A DNA stretch of 64,000 nt from Liolophura sinensis (taxonomy: Eukaryota > Mollusca > Polyplacophora > Chitonida > Chitonidae): assembly GCF_032854445.1 (NCBI RefSeq), contig NC_088295.1, positions 61,673,249 to 61,737,248 on the forward strand, written 5' to 3'. Shown here in pieces: positions 1 through 13,131 of this stretch. The notes under the pieces are model-generated. The model did no database searches, had not been told where the DNA came from, and saw only the letters and a list, made by a program, of their open reading frames with translations. The translations under genes were made by a program, and so were the position numbers. Within the stretch, counting starts at the first letter, position 1. Each line of letters opens with the position of its first letter.

Positions 1-2264
1 TTCTTCAATCACCCTAGTCAGTTGTGAGCGGTTTCTGCAGATGAAATCAACTGACCACCAATAGGAAACGATAACTTTAGTGATAATTGATTTTGGCAAA
101 TTTGACCCTCTCCCTCCCCCCGCTAATAAGCAAGGGCCAGTCTTGGCGGCCTCAGGGAGAGGAAGGTGGGGGAGGGGGGAGGGTGAGCGAAAATAGAACA
201 ATGCCTGTTATACAACAGGTCATTTCACAAGATTTGATGTAACGCCCTTTGGAAACTGTGCGACGCTTGGGTTTAACTCTTGCCGTATGTCAACCAAATG
301 ACAAACCAGTTACTTGAAGCAACCCTCCGCGCGTGAGTTACCATACACTGGCATGAGCAGCCATGTCGATTTAGTTTTGCTACAAAATTTGTTTTGTATA
401 AAACAGCAAAGGGGAGTCATTTTTTCTCTTTTCAAAATTTCTTGTACAGTCTTGCATATTTGTCACATGGTTGAAATCTTATATTTTATTGTGATAGGTG
501 TGCGTTGCATGGCCAGCAGCTGCACCTTAATGGTTTTGGCAGAGATGATTTCCATCTCTAGGGAAGACAAAATCGTTATATTTTGCAAAGAGGTGTTTTA
601 CCATATACTACTTATAAGGTCAATTATTATCATATTATTTATGTACCAGTGGGTACCCGAGAGTTCTTAAACACATGTACAAATGTAATATTAATGTTTC
701 GAACGGTACTGAAAGAAGACTATTCAGTATTTTGCGTTTTGCACTGATACGTACTTAACCTTTATATATGTCAGGCTGAATGTCAGGACACGTTCTATGT
801 GACAACTTAATTTGAATTATACAGGTGTGGGCAGCCTATACCGCCACTGGACAAATCCCATACCATGTATTCAGATGGTTGTTTCCTTCAGCGCTAAGGC
901 AGATATATATCTACAAGTACAATTCACCGTATTCGCAAATGTCTGTATGTAACAACTAATATCCACATTCCCAACATAGAAAACACAACGTAAAACAGAA
1001 CACAAATCTACGAACGAATTACAATAGACAAGAATAAGTTTCTTAATATTCAAGTCTGAGGTCATTTTGAACTGACTGCTACAGTTGCTTTATAAATATC
1101 ATCAGACTGAGTCTAGCTTCACACGATATGACGAATCAAATATTTTGAAGGGAATACACAACGGCTTTGCGAATTAGTTCATATTGAGAAGGGATTGTCT
1201 AGATTCGTTCACAGGTGCCAGTCCCTCACATAGACTGTATCAATGAATAGGGCTGGTGCGGCAGGGGAACAAGTACAGTAGCATTTCCACATGTTACGGT
1301 CTGAATTCACATCTAGATAGCCTGACAAAAAGATTAGTGGGTTAAGGAATTCAACCCGGCAGAAAAAGTCTGATGTCTGGTTACGGAAACAGAAGAAATA
1401 CTTCGTAGATATGCCATTAAATTGAATATAAACAGCTCAGAGAGACACTCAACCATAATCAATCATAAACAAAGGACGAGATCATAACTTATCAAAACTG
1501 GGCTAACGTCTCAAGGTAAAGAGCAACCAACTATATGTTAGGCCAGCTTTGCGTCGTAAAGTCAGTCAAAATGGTAAGAGCAGCTGGTAGAACATTACCA
1601 CTTTAAATGCAACACCTGTTGCCTTATATGTCTATGGCCAATATACATTAAACTTCTGCTCTTAGCTTGAAATATGAACTAGAAATAAAACATGAACGTC
1701 TAGTTGTATATTATATGGGGAGGCTTTTGATGTATTTTTGGGCGAGATGTCAGTGGATAGATGATATCCCATTTATATCCCATCGCCAGGAAGGTCAAGT
1801 GGTTTTCACGCGGCGTAAGTATCCCTATCCTGAGCCAAGTAGCAATCACCGAAGGTAAAGCTATTTTATAGGTTGGGGCTCAGTTCGGTTTTTTGGATTC
1901 ATAAGATATGTGCGTGCTTACATTCGCTAACAGTCACCAGAACCAGCCTACAGCTTGTACATAAACAGGCTTAAACAGGCAGAAGGCAAAGTATAAACTA
2001 TAAACCTGGTAGTAATGATGATATTGGCTTATCCATCATAGCGAATAGTCAGTCATGAAGTTTTTTCTATCAGATGAAAAATGTCACATAAATCTATCAC
2101 ATAAATTTTACATAAATCTATTTATTTACTTGTTCAACGTCTTTCTCAAGAATTTTCCACAATTCGGTCAGTAATCAAGTGTTTGTTTGGAGGAAACCAC
2201 AGCGTTTCGGGTATACCAATTATTCACTTCACCAGCTACATACCTTCTGACGCAAATTCGAAGC
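1..2264. other. Non-coding stretch, no gene recognised
   Basis: AT-rich sequence with stops in all frames. The longest open frame, 314-670 on the plus strand (118 codons), begins at TTG, its first ATG is at residue 14, and it shows no recognisable domain, so I treat it as chance. The only structured patch is the pyrimidine/purine pair near 105-184. Confidence 0.6.
105..184. repeat. Pyrimidine arm and purine arm, imperfect inverted repeat
   Basis: A C/T-only arm (about 105-121) is followed after about 40 bases by a G/A-rich arm (about 162-184) that is roughly its reverse complement. The pair could fold back. The G-rich arm, with runs of 5, 6 and 3 G, could also stack. Its function is unknown. 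Confidence 0.45.
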
Positions 2265-2365
2265 CGAGCGTCAACTAGAGGTGGATTCGAGCCCCTGACT
2301 TTATTGGCCCGAGGCCGACTTTTCACTGCGAGAACAAACGACTTAGCTTATTGGGCTAACACGGT
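2265..2365 (-). mobile_element. Degenerate tRNA-derived SINE head
   Basis: Read on the minus strand, 2283-2292 gives GCTCGAATCC, close to the RNA polymerase III B box (GGTTCRANTCC). About 60 bases upstream on that strand is an A-box-like stretch (tagcccaataagc). No cloverleaf with paired stems can be drawn, so this is a decayed SINE head and not a tRNA gene. The 3' body of the element is not recognisable. Confidence 0.35.
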
Positions 2366-3204
2366 ATATATCTATCCATTTCTCGACGCAAGAAGACCAA
2401 TCACCAAAAATTGCCATGTTCTCTTCACCTATAAACAATAGTTCTATTGCATCTAGTTCATGTAGATTACAATAATTGCTGTAGTGTTTCGAGTTTTGTT
2501 AATATACATGTACCTTTGTTCAGAAAACGCATTATTTGTAACTGCTGTGGGCACCAGTCTTGCCCCATTGATGGTCGTAACGTTTGAGGGCGGTTTCGCT
2601 CCAGAGACCATTTCTGGCCATGGTTCCATAAATTGTGATTGATTTTGCCTTCCGTTTAGCGATAGTAATCGACGAGTTGTCTGAGAGAATATGAGTGACA
2701 GTCAGGAAGTCTTGGGAGAGAATTTGGTGGCCGATCAATCGTGCATGCCCTAAGAGAATTGGGCATAATTACGCTTGATGTGAGCAGTTCGTGCCAAACG
2801 ATGAATGGTCAACAAGATTAGAAACATTCTGCCGCAAAGGTAGAAAACCGATCTCTTGCAGAAACGCCGAGGGGAAACACAAAAGAAACTTCAGAAGCCA
2901 AGATAATAGTGGCACCTCCACTGTCATGTACGACATGTTTAGCTGTAGCATCGTCAATTATTATGCTGTCAAAACGTCACGGTGACGCTCCGGGTGAATT
3001 AACGGGAATGCATCGTCAGACACGAGTTATACCATATGACGCTGCACATGAGGCCTGATTGGTAATACACACCATTTTGTCCGCAAGCAATCTTACTGGG
3101 TTATGGCTTATACGCGTGTACTAAGCACTTGGTTTTATTATAAGTACTAAACTTCAGTTAAAAATAGTCTCTTAGTCAGAAATTGAGCGCATAAAGATCG
3201 GTTT

Positions 3205-3320
3205 AGAGTATAATTCTATACTCTGTATATAATTTACTATATACTATATACTCTGTATAATTTAATTATTATAATATAATAATATAATTAGAGTATGCTA
3301 ATATAATAAATAGAGTTTAA
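3205..3320. repeat. Low-complexity AT patch
   Basis: About 115 bases are almost entirely A and T, with repeated blocks such as 'tatactctgtata' and 'ataatataataatata'. It ends where a GC-richer segment starts at about 3335. Confidence 0.7.
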
Positions 3321-3363
3321 AATTCATTTAAAATGGGTGCGACTTGCATACAGCTTAACGCGA

Positions 3364-3702
3364 TCAGCTGTTACATTTGTTGGGTTTTTTGCTTTCGGAT
3401 TTTATTCCTCGTCGTTCACAAATCACCCCCGTGCTTCTCGGCTTACTCTCCCGACTAGTCGGCTTCGGTATACCTAACCTACTCCATCGATCTAGTGCCA
3501 GGACATAATCCACTGAGTGGTGCTCCCATATCAAGGTGTTGCTTTGGATCCCTTCGCTGTTGGCTGCGGTTGATGTACTAAACATGTCAAGCTCATCGTA
3601 ACATATCCATAAACCTAGTAAAGCCGACGCTTCCCTGCAGCATGAAGACCAATTCGTGTAACTCTCCCCTTGGAGGCTTTGTGGAGGCGAAATTGTATTC
3701 AA
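3364..3702 (-). other. Orphan 112-codon open frame, probably non-coding
   Basis: A minus-strand frame starting at ATG with a normal stop. It lies in a GC-richer island between AT-rich flanks. I recognise no domain, signal peptide or membrane segment. The island could be part of an unidentified dispersed repeat or a decayed exon. The open frame may simply reflect fewer A/T-rich stops in this patch. Confidence 0.15.
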
Positions 3703-3916
3703 CGCACGCGCTCGGCTAACGATCCAATCCTGGCTGAGGATTCATCGACGGACACGGGGCAAACACACTGGGCTATTACTTGCTGTAGTCCACGAACATG
3801 AGTGAGGCTTAACGTTTGCTTGACAGGACAACCACCATACAGTCATGCCATACAAATCCTTTCATAAAAGTGGTCCATAAAAGTTAAAGAAAAGCTCACC
3901 ATCACCGTCTCCAAAG

Positions 3917-3936
3917 TTAAATAATAATAATAATAA
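3917..3936. repeat. TAA microsatellite
   Basis: About six tandem copies of a TAA/ATA trinucleotide. Confidence 0.8.
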
Positions 3937-4720
3937 ATGAAAAACCGAATGAAACACAGGAATGTTCCATATAATGTTAGCAATTTGCCCCCGTTATACA
4001 ATTGAAATCAAACATTGTAATATGTAATGAATTTGCAATCAATAAATAAAATCCTTGTGCAGTAAAAGTGATCAGTGTGTGTAAAATTTGTTATCCCTTT
4101 GATACTGAAGCGCGTAATATACTGGCCAAGTAAACCTTGTTCTATACGATCGAAAACTACGATATGTATGTCGCCAGTCTTAGATCTCGGTATCATTTGA
4201 AGCTAGAACTGATGAAATGCTTTTCAGATAACACTGATCAGCATCGATAATAGATTGTTGACCTCAAACAGCTGTTTACGTCTCCTGATACATTGGGCGA
4301 GTATTAGTTTAACACATAATGTGACATTTGAAGCTGTATACTGACGTAAGGTAATGAGTAAGTCTTCTATAACAAAATCCACAAAAGCAGTTTATTAGTA
4401 AATTCTGTTCATTTTTAAAGTTATAATGTCAACAGAAAGGTTTCCGACAAAATCGTTTCTTACTTTGGATAATCAAGTCATGTATAACGTACAGCATTAA
4501 CGATTAGCGATTATATGATTTAAAAGCCATTGCTCACTGTCTGTCTTAATCAAAGGAACAGCCCCCATCTTTGTAATTTGTGACATGTTTGCGATGTAGC
4601 AAGATTTTATTCAGGCTTGACAAGCTTTTCTCACTTTACAATGTAATTGTGTCGACAGTCCGCTTACATTGAGACAATCCCATTTTTTTGCGATAAAATT
4701 ATGCATTCTAATAGACGGAC

Positions 4721-4840
4721 TGATTGATTGATTGATTAAATGTTGTTGCTGTTTAACGCGTTGCTTTTTATGGGTGGAGAAAATTGGAGTGGCCGGCGTT
4801 AACCAAAGACCGTAGATAAATTACTGACAAACTAAACGGA
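4721..4840 (-). mobile_element. SINE fragment, second family (B), minus strand
   Basis: Starts with a GATT tetranucleotide tail (tgattgattgattgatt), then 'gtttaacgcgttgc', then a body reading 'gggtggagaaaattggagtg', 'gttaacca' and 'ttactgacaaac'. The same order of blocks occurs at 29159-29365, with matching tail, 'ggaggaaaccag' and 'gacaaacc' blocks. The tRNA-like head is not visible, so the copy is 5'-truncated or too diverged. Confidence 0.45.
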
Positions 4841-6483
4841 TGTATGATATCTATGTCTCAGCGAACTGAAAGCCAATTCTCACGTGGTAAAACGTCTAGA
4901 GACCCAGTCATGAAGCATCGAGCATCACAACATTGCTGGAGAAACTTTAGTGCTCATTACGACAATTTTGGCTCCAAGCAGCATCACATCTGTGTGACTT
5001 CAACCAATATGTTACTATGACAAAGGTCTCACTCTGCAGCTGAAAAGGAAGCCTTCTGTCTCATTATCTATAATTTCGCGCATTTTTCAAGATGTTGTCG
5101 CGATAATAAAGCCAGCCGGCTATTTCATGTGGTTTGACGACTTAAACCACTCGACGGCAAGCCTAGAGAGACCTGACCAAGTTTGGCATTGCTCTGCGAT
5201 GATTGACGGCTTGACTCTGGGTTCAAATTGTACGACAAAAGCGAAACTTGTTTCACTTTGTGAGGATTGCTCATGTTATACGAGAGCAGGTCGCAATGAT
5301 GGGGCCGGAGGGCAAGCGAACCGGGATGGCAACAGATAGAGACTCAAGTGGAATGCACAGGACCTTCATAACTCGGCAAAACTATTTATATTGAGGGTAA
5401 ACGAGACAGACTGTATTATCTCCATGTCCTCTTACTAGGTCCTTACTCTGCCACTTGACCCGACTACAGCTTCCAGCAACTCTCCAATTGCTCATTGTCC
5501 AAGACTGGCAATCGTAGAAAATAAAATTGCCCAGCTAAAACGGCTAGAGTCTAGGGGCCAAGCTGCCAATTTTCTCCTAATACTGGTTAACACAATTTGG
5601 ACCCAGTCGAGAGCGCGGTAATGAGGTTGAACAACGAGGCCCTGTGCCGTATGCCCACCAGAGCCTAGAAGAGAGGAATTGCGTCCAATAGAAGCGATTA
5701 GTACAATTCATGTCACGGCGTCCACGGGCTAGGGATATGTCGACTGTTACCGCACGAGGGCTGTCATGGAGGACGATACCCCAAACCTGGGACAAACCGT
5801 GCACAAAAGATACAATCTTATCTTCACGCCGGCACACAAATAAGCTCGTGGTCTACCAGATATTTTCGTGGATAAAGGTTGCTGCCTTCAAATTTGGATC
5901 GCAACAATTCATCTGAGAAATACCGATTGTTGCGAACAACGTGCTCTGAATATCCTCGTACAGAGAAACGGGCATAGAATCTATAGCTTGATAGATCCGG
6001 AGCCAATAAATTTTCATGTCACCACAGTCCGAACATGAAACGTATCTGGCAATTATTAGAAACGTGATGACTATCTCTTTTCTTCGAAATCTCAATGACG
6101 CAAGCCACTCGCCGCTTGTCCGAGAAAGCTTTGCGAGGAAATTACCCAGTTTAGACGGAAAGGCGTGTGTGATCTGATCCATCAAGGTCTCAGTGCTGTA
6201 ATTAATGTACCTGGCCTCAGCCTGTTATTTATGTGGGTGTGGTCCAGCACAGGCTGGGTGTGCAGAAGGCTGTTATAACATAACAAGACTGTGGATTATT
6301 GGCCAGTGTTATTAATAGGCAAGCGCGGTTCATGACGCTTATTTTCTTGCGTGGTTTTTGGTAGACGTATGAAAACAAAAATGAGCCAAGATGTCCATAG
6401 CAATAAAATCGCTTCGTGGAATGGAGCCTTGATGGGACAAAAGACCAATATGACCAGAAGATCTATACATCGTGTGTAGCATA
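4841..6483. other. Non-coding stretch, no gene recognised
   Basis: Several minus-strand frames of 60-110 codons between 5577 and 6185 overlap plus-strand frames and show no known motif. A B-box-like GGGTTCAAATT at 5219-5229 has no tRNA fold around it. Confidence 0.55.
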
Positions 6484-6601
6484 ATAAATATTCATTTGAT
6501 TTTGTGCTTTAGGCCGTACTCAAGAATATTTCACTTAAACAACATTATGACGGAAGGAAACCGGGCAGAGCGGGAGAGAAACCCATGACCATCCGTAGGT
6601 T
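6484..6601 (-). mobile_element. SINE family A, 3' fragment, minus strand
   Basis: Contains the family's most constant block, cgtactcaagaatatttcac (6515-6534), then shortened versions of 'cattatg', 'ggaaaccgggcagagc' and 'accatccg'. The tail side has 'aataaatattcatttgatt', a worn form of the usual TTTA tail plus 'ttgattggtgtttt'. Everything 5' of the 'accatccg' block, including the tRNA head, is missing. Confidence 0.75.
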
Positions 6602-7267
6602 TGGCTTATATGCATATATAATAAATAAGTGATTAGTGAAATTACCTGCACACATATGTAGAAAGAGATAAGTGTGTGATGTACAATATTATCTATATGT
6701 CATTTACAATAATGTGTGTGTTGTTTTACATATACGGCAAATATGTTTCTCTTATAGGGTTTTCTATAGCTACATCATTGGGAAGATGGTGTGATCTATG
6801 ATATTAAAATGTTGATTTGCTTTTAATTCGAGTCATGGAATTAAAATATCGTCTTATGTTCTGTTGGAATAAACCTGAAGTCGGTGTTCACAACGAAAGC
6901 CACTAATTCTTAACTTGTATAAGTACAGAAAAAAATATTCCAATATACTCGTCCAGCTCACCATGGATGTTTGTGGCGTAAATGTGGTATCATTTCTCGC
7001 GCAATGTCGACCCTTCCTTTGCTAAACAATTATCAGCTTGCCAACAACAAAACTAGAAAAAGTCAAAATTATCAACATATTACATAATTTTGAACATAAT
7101 TATTTCAGGTGGGAAGGGTTAATTCTCAATTAGAAATATGTCTAAAAGTTCTTTTTTAGGAAATGTTCAGTCTTAATATATACTCGCACAACGTATTATT
7201 GAACTATTGAAACATCTGTCTGTTCTTCTGATCTAACATTCCACATAAACCCAACGTGATGATATAG
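6602..7267. other. Non-coding AT-rich stretch
   Basis: No open frame of note and no repeat recognised. There is one TAG stop directly before the ATG at 7268. Confidence 0.6.
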
Positions 7268-7705
7268 ATGTATGTTAGCATGTATGAACTTCGGCGAAAA
7301 TGCGATCACTTTATACAAGGTCACGTTACGAAACTAGTGGGATCTAAGAGTGGTTGTCTAACCAATGTCCAACCATTACAGCACTGTCCGTTGACAGTTG
7401 TCGTCTATTATAAAATCAATTTTAGATCTTGTCTACAGGGCTATCCTGAATATGATGGCAAACACATGAATATTAATATCCATGATTTGTCGATGAACAC
7501 CCTCTTGAACATAAATGTTTTACATCACATGAAATTGTGGGACGAAATAGTCCATCTTGAGCTCTCTGCAAATCCGTTATATTTTAGCAGTAATCTTCTT
7601 AATAATACTATTGTACATGTGTCCTTATATTATTCTACCGAATATATAACGTTTGAAAGCCAAAAATCCCCAGAAAAGAGCTCGTTAAAAGCTATATTTC
7701 TGTAA
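7268..7705 (+). CDS. Orphan ORF with leucine-rich-repeat-like spacing (possible gene fragment)
   Basis: A 145-codon frame in AT-rich DNA, bounded by TAG immediately upstream and TAA at the end. Seen: three segments in the C-terminal half approach the LRR pattern LxxLxLxxNxL, namely INIHDLSMNTL (the fourth position is H, not L), IVHLELSANPL (a full match) and IVHVSLYYS. Their key leucines are 25 and 21 residues apart, within the usual LRR repeat length. A possible splice acceptor (ttttagatcttgtctacag, ending 7438) lies in frame before the LRR-like part, so an exon could begin at 7439. No signal peptide, membrane helix or cysteine-rich cap is convincing. Frames of this length are expected about once by chance in a window this size, and the Kozak context is weak. 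It could be a decayed LRR exon, a real exon, or coincidence. Confidence 0.2.
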   Translation: MYVSMYELRRKCDHFIQGHVTKLVGSKSGCLTNVQPLQHCPLTVVVYYKINFRSCLQGYPEYDGKHMNINIHDLSMNTLLNINVLHHMKLWDEIVHLELSANPLYFSSNLLNNTIVHVSLYYSTEYITFESQKSPEKSSLKAIFL

Positions 7706-9885
7706 AAGTAAGGTTATAAATTTACGCCAGATAATTACCTTTTCCAACGCTTTTATTGGAGATATTCGTATATGATTTGTTGAATTATATGCTTATCAGC
7801 GATACCATTTTATTTTGATTGAACCGTCTCATGACCTGTTCGATTATAATTTTACGATTCAGTACAACAGGGTTGTCAATTTTGTTGCTGTTGAAATCCA
7901 AAACGAAGACATTGTGCTTTTCTAAAAATAAAATAATGAAAAAATACAACAACACATGGTCAGCTGTGCCAAAAAGTGTGGCCATGATAAATTAAGTAAA
8001 AATGTACAAAATGATGGAGCCCTATACATATGCTAAGTCTGATGTGTCTCCTATGTCTACTCGTCGAGATAGTCATAATATTTAAATTGTATGGTTTGTA
8101 AAATATCTCCTTGTATTAACTCTGACCAGATGGTCCTCTCTGATCAGAGACACAAATATAGCTTCATTGTCCATTTTACAGTGCTAGATCATGCGTCCAT
8201 GTGACTAAACTACCATTGTTATCTTTGGCATAATCCCGTCCTGATTCCATTGCATCGACCCCGGGGCCCAGGTGAGTCCACATACTTCGCCCGTGGACGA
8301 CGCCTTGGTGGCAAAAAATAAAACACCGGGCAAATATAGCCGGTTTATGGTTGACAAGATCGGCGTGATTTATTACCGGGAAGAGAAGGCGAGATGGGCG
8401 TAAAATGGTGGCAGCGTTAGAAATTCCCACACGATGGCTACGCTGCTGTTGTGCAGTCGCAGTCAGGCCTTTGTGAAGTGCCAAGACGACACAAACAAAC
8501 TCGATGACAGCCGTAAAGACACCCTTGACCCAAAAGGGAAAGTCATCCCGCACAAGGCAAGAAAGCTAAAGGTATTTGGCTTCCTTTCAGTTGCCATTGT
8601 GGGTGGGCCCCAGGACCCCTGGGTGACAATGGCTATAGTGGTCTTCAATACTTTACGATCTATTTACCCTCAATGATGGACTGTCATTAGGCGGCTGATC
8701 TTGCCGAAACTTCGGCACAAAACGTGCCCTCGCGCGCTGTTGACGGCATTTGTATGGCGCTTTGTGTTCGTCATTACACGGCTTTATTCAGCCATTCGGA
8801 AGAGGTTGAATGGACAGATGAATTACGTACGGATCGCAGTGATATATGATCAGTCTCCGGGTAGGGCCTAAACTCTTATGCCTGACACCCTCAGCTCTTC
8901 ACGACTTCAGCCAACTGTGACTGGCCAGTGTAAACACACATGTGTAATATACACAAGACTTTAACCGACGATTCGACCTATTTACCTCATACTAAATCTA
9001 TATACAGTAATCAGTATATCACAGATGTGATCCTACCAGAAATTACAAGATTTCCTGACCTTCACTCCAAGGATTTCAAGCCTGCGAAAATTCAAGAGTT
9101 ATCACCGTATTTAGCCATGTACACGACGTATTCAGTTCTGACACACATCATGCCTTTCCCACTTCAAAGTACTAGGAGTCATTTTGATGAAGTGTTTTCT
9201 AGAAGGAAGCGCTGCAAGACTGTTCAAATGTAAACATATTGCCACATATAAAGAAAATTTAAAAAAAAAAATGAAAAAAAATTCTAAAATAATTATATAC
9301 CGTCATAACGTTGAGTTAAGTTTAATCATAATTCAGCCTTTATGAAATAATGTCTGCTTTTTATCCCCTAATAATGATTTATTTTATACAGATTTTAGAG
9401 AAACCCATGGGAAAATATAATCAAATAACAGTTTTTGCTGGTGCTCTGATATCTTTAATTTTATATAATAATGCTATATGAAGGCTGTATAAGTATCAAC
9501 ACGCATACATTTTGCTTTTTTGTGCGTATGATTTATTGGACAAAATTTTCCCCAGATTTTGAATATATATATTATTTAAATGCACACTATTTAGAACTCA
9601 TTTAGAAGTCATTTCTAAAACAAAAACGATCAATTCATATAATTGTGGAATAATTTTGGTTTGGTTTACGTTTTGGTGACAGTGTCATCCAGTACCATCT
9701 TATTTGAAGCAAATTTTATTTTAACTTTATAGCTACAGCATTTGTAGTTCTGAATATATAAAAACGAATACTGTACACGTGCCTCACCATGAGACTATGT
9801 CACATGTATGTGTATCGTAAGGCAAAACCGACAATTAATCAAAGTGATTAAACCTTAATTTTAATATTCTTATATTTATTGAAGA
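7706..9885. other. Non-coding stretch, no gene recognised
   Basis: It holds short frames only. 8176-8660 is GC-richer and open in several frames on both strands at once, which points to base composition and not to coding. A 97-codon frame at 8940-9233 has an ATG start but no domain. An A-rich run lies at 9257-9285. Confidence 0.55.
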
Positions 9886-9935
9886 TTATGGCTTAACGCC
9901 ACATCGGCAATTTTCCAGCCATATTGTGGCGATAT
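9886..9935 (+). mobile_element. Short dispersed element (family D), plus strand
   Basis: The core 'taacgccacatcggcaattt' followed by 'ccagccatattgtggcga' matches, in reverse complement, the element at 15592-15645. I recall this pair of blocks as a common dispersed repeat end in molluscan sequence. Only about 50 bases are recognisable. Confidence 0.5.
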
Positions 9936-12900
9936 TAAAATGACGTTCGACGCCTTGAATGAGTGACAGATGATATGTAATGTTATCAACATGCCTTGTT
10001 TAACTCAGCATATTAGTCAGGTTAATCTTTGCTCAGCTTACACCTTAGATATCCTTACGTTGCCACTGAATATCAATAAGTAGTTTCTGTATTTTAATGA
10101 ATATTTTTTACTTATATTTTTATCAGGCCAGAACATTATGCTTTTTGGCATTTATCCGAATAAACCAATCTTTCTTTGTACATGCGCTTGCGATATTAAA
10201 AATAAAATGTTTTCATATTATAACAAAAAACATTTCACTTTGTGTAAGGCAAATCCGGTGTGTTTTAAAACATGGTTATCCCGAACTAGCGTTATGCGTG
10301 GGTCAACACAGAGCATAGCAATCACCTGTGGTTTTTGTATATTGCGCGTAAAATGCTAATGTACTGGAGTGGTTCGCATTTCAGACCTTCAGCGTTATGT
10401 CTTTCGAACTATGCACTGGTGGTAAATGGCTTAAGATGTGTTGACAATTCGCTCGAGATACAAACGCCGGATAACATCTGTTCCTCAAACCACTCGCAAT
10501 CGTCATCCGCATTTCAAAGCCGAGAGATATAAAGTTTTACCGTCGAATTCATTATCAAGAAAATTTACGGTCAGTGTCTAGAGATTTACACATCATGATA
10601 ATCCGTCCAAGCATAAGATATAGCCCATTTCTGCAGATTACCCTGTGCGCTTTAACGGAGCGATTTTCTGCTCTACAAGCCAGACGCCATTCTATCGGGT
10701 ACCATTCGGCACAAATGGAGAAATGAACACTTTCTGAGAGTATGGCGAAATCGGGAAAATCTTAGTTCGCACAAAGAGACCAATGATTTCAAAGCGTATC
10801 AATGTTCAACATGGACACAGTATGTATATGTTGTCGGTTTTTCTTTCACAAACCCGACTGGTCGTAAAAAAGCTCTTTTAGTTTATTTATACGACACACG
10901 CCAAAAATCTCTTTCAAAGCATATAGTTTTAATAACGCTTTTCATGTCATGACGTCCACATGTGAATAATGCTTGATTTGTTTACTATACTTAGTTTATT
11001 TTATATAGTCCTCACCATAGGGTGTTTTCGTGTTTTCACTCGCATTTAAGTTTACGGCTAATAGTGCACTTTAAATTAGGTCTCATAAAGGAACCAGGAA
11101 AATAAATTTGTACGTCAAAAAAAAAAACAGAAAAATAAAGAGGACTGCGCACAACAATCGTCAGGAAAACATTAAAAAGACAAGACAATACATACCGAAA
11201 ATGTGGTTTCACAAATATGTAGATATATTTATATATGTATACAATGTATTTACAATATAATACAATATATTTTATATATGTTACCTGCCGCTGTTATGTA
11301 TTACATGTATTACGTGTTTGTTCCCAACTCTCGCGAACTTCTCGCGTGACTCATTACTAAGACTATAATCGAAGCGAGTAAACTATGAATGTAAATAAAC
11401 ATAATTATATACCTGTAATATATCTCCTGTATCGATGCCAGTATTTCCAATCCTTCCAAAAACTAATAAACGCCACGCTTAGCTGCCGTCCGACTCCGTT
11501 TTGCTTCTGATACATCTGAAAGTAAATTGTAGCGGTGCACAGTTTATATGGACTTGGACAATGAACTAAGGATTAACCATCATATCCGGGAGATAAGGCT
11601 GTTGTATAAATACATACTAAAATTTCCTTTTAACCTTTATGAATTCAGATTTTGGTATTTATGTATTCACATCTCGCTATTTGATGCTGAAATAATTATT
11701 TACACTGTGTTGTGCTGGCGCGAAGATTATATTTACACTTAAGCATACATTTTCTGCCACCCACAATGCCATTTGTCGACCTACCGCCCTGCGTTAAATT
11801 TCCAGTTCAAGTTTTACAGAAAGAAAATCCCAAGCCTTAAGTGAATCGTGTCTTATGTCTCCACCTATTAACAAGGCCTTGCGTAAAGGCATCATCACGA
11901 TGCGGTTGTTTGCTCACTGTGTATAATCTGCGACCGCCATTCATGGATTTCGTGCAAAATAAACAAGTTTTATTTGAACAGTGTAGAGAATTCCTTATGT
12001 ATATAGACATATTAAGGTCATTTTTTAAAATTATATACACGGGAGTCAAGATTGCTGTTTGAAGTGTGTATAACTCGTCTTTGGTGTGTCATCTGACGAA
12101 CAAGGAAGTCATTAGGCCTACGCCTACGTAATATATACCATGTTGCAAGTGTTTAAAGTCTCTTTCCATTGTCTGAAGACTTTTTCCTTACTATGATAAA
12201 TACTTCACTTTTTCTTTAGCAATAAACATTATTCTATTCATAGTAGATATAAAAATCGGTGGTGTAAACAAAAATTGCTTCATTATGTATCTTTATACAA
12301 CGCAGTGTGTCCATGTATTTACTTATTTTTGTCATTATTCTAAGTTCAGACATGTATATGTAATAAAATTAATTTTCACTGCGAGAAAAAATACAGAAGT
12401 CCTTAAATTAATAAAACGATATGAACTGGAACAAAATTTTTAAAAAAGGTGTAATATATGCAACGTATGATTTAATGCAGGTAACACATGACAGTTTTGC
12501 CACCTTGTCTGAATATTTCACGCCAAATTCTCCCTCAGCAAAACATTAACAAATGTTGTTACATAAGACAATGACTGAAGATTTTCTGTAGATCACGTAC
12601 GTAATAAATTAACAACATATTCCGTAATGTCAACAACACATATACTTCAATTGAAACAGGTCAATTAATAACATTTATTTGATCCTGCAGATTCAGCGAA
12701 AACATCAAACTCTTGTTTCGGCCCATGTACCGTTAATTATAAACTCGTTATGGGCTCACTACAGGCAAAGTTGTTTTATATATTACCCCTTTGAGTGTGT
12801 GACATGAATTTTAATTTCAAACTTCAAAAGTTATTCATTGTCCAAGTGACTACTAAAGTAAGTAAAGCGGATTGCTGTGTAATTCGCTATACACAGAATA

Positions 12901-13131
12901 ATAAAATCTGAGTGCTCGATCCTTTGTTTCTGCTGTTTCAATGGCAGCAAGCTTGAAGTAACTATATGTGAATAATGTCCACTTTTAGTTGTAATACAAT
13001 TAGGCGGCGCATATATCTGGATGTTTTTTTTAATAAATCGCTTTTGAAGCATATCTACAAGCAGACTATAATTTTTGTCACATCGAAATGTGAGTGATTT
13101 TAACAAACTCATTCCTTTCTCCGCTCACAAA
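9936..13131. other. Non-coding AT-rich stretch
   Basis: No gene recognised. 11215-11290 is a TA-rich patch with repeated 'tatatatg' and 'acaatata' blocks. Open frames are all 60-73 codons, except a 93-codon minus-strand frame at 12831-13112 with no recognisable content. Confidence 0.6.

Larger units (their letters stand above)
2366..4720. other. Non-coding stretch with one AT-rich patch and one orphan ORF
   Basis: There is no recognisable gene. The stretch includes the AT-only patch at 3205-3320, the open frame at 3364-3702 and a short TAA microsatellite near 3917-3936. Other frames are short and overlap each other on both strands. Confidence 0.55.

Noticed and set aside
5160-5235. Plus-strand B-box-like GGGTTCAAATT
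   Set aside because: No A box at the right distance and no cloverleaf.
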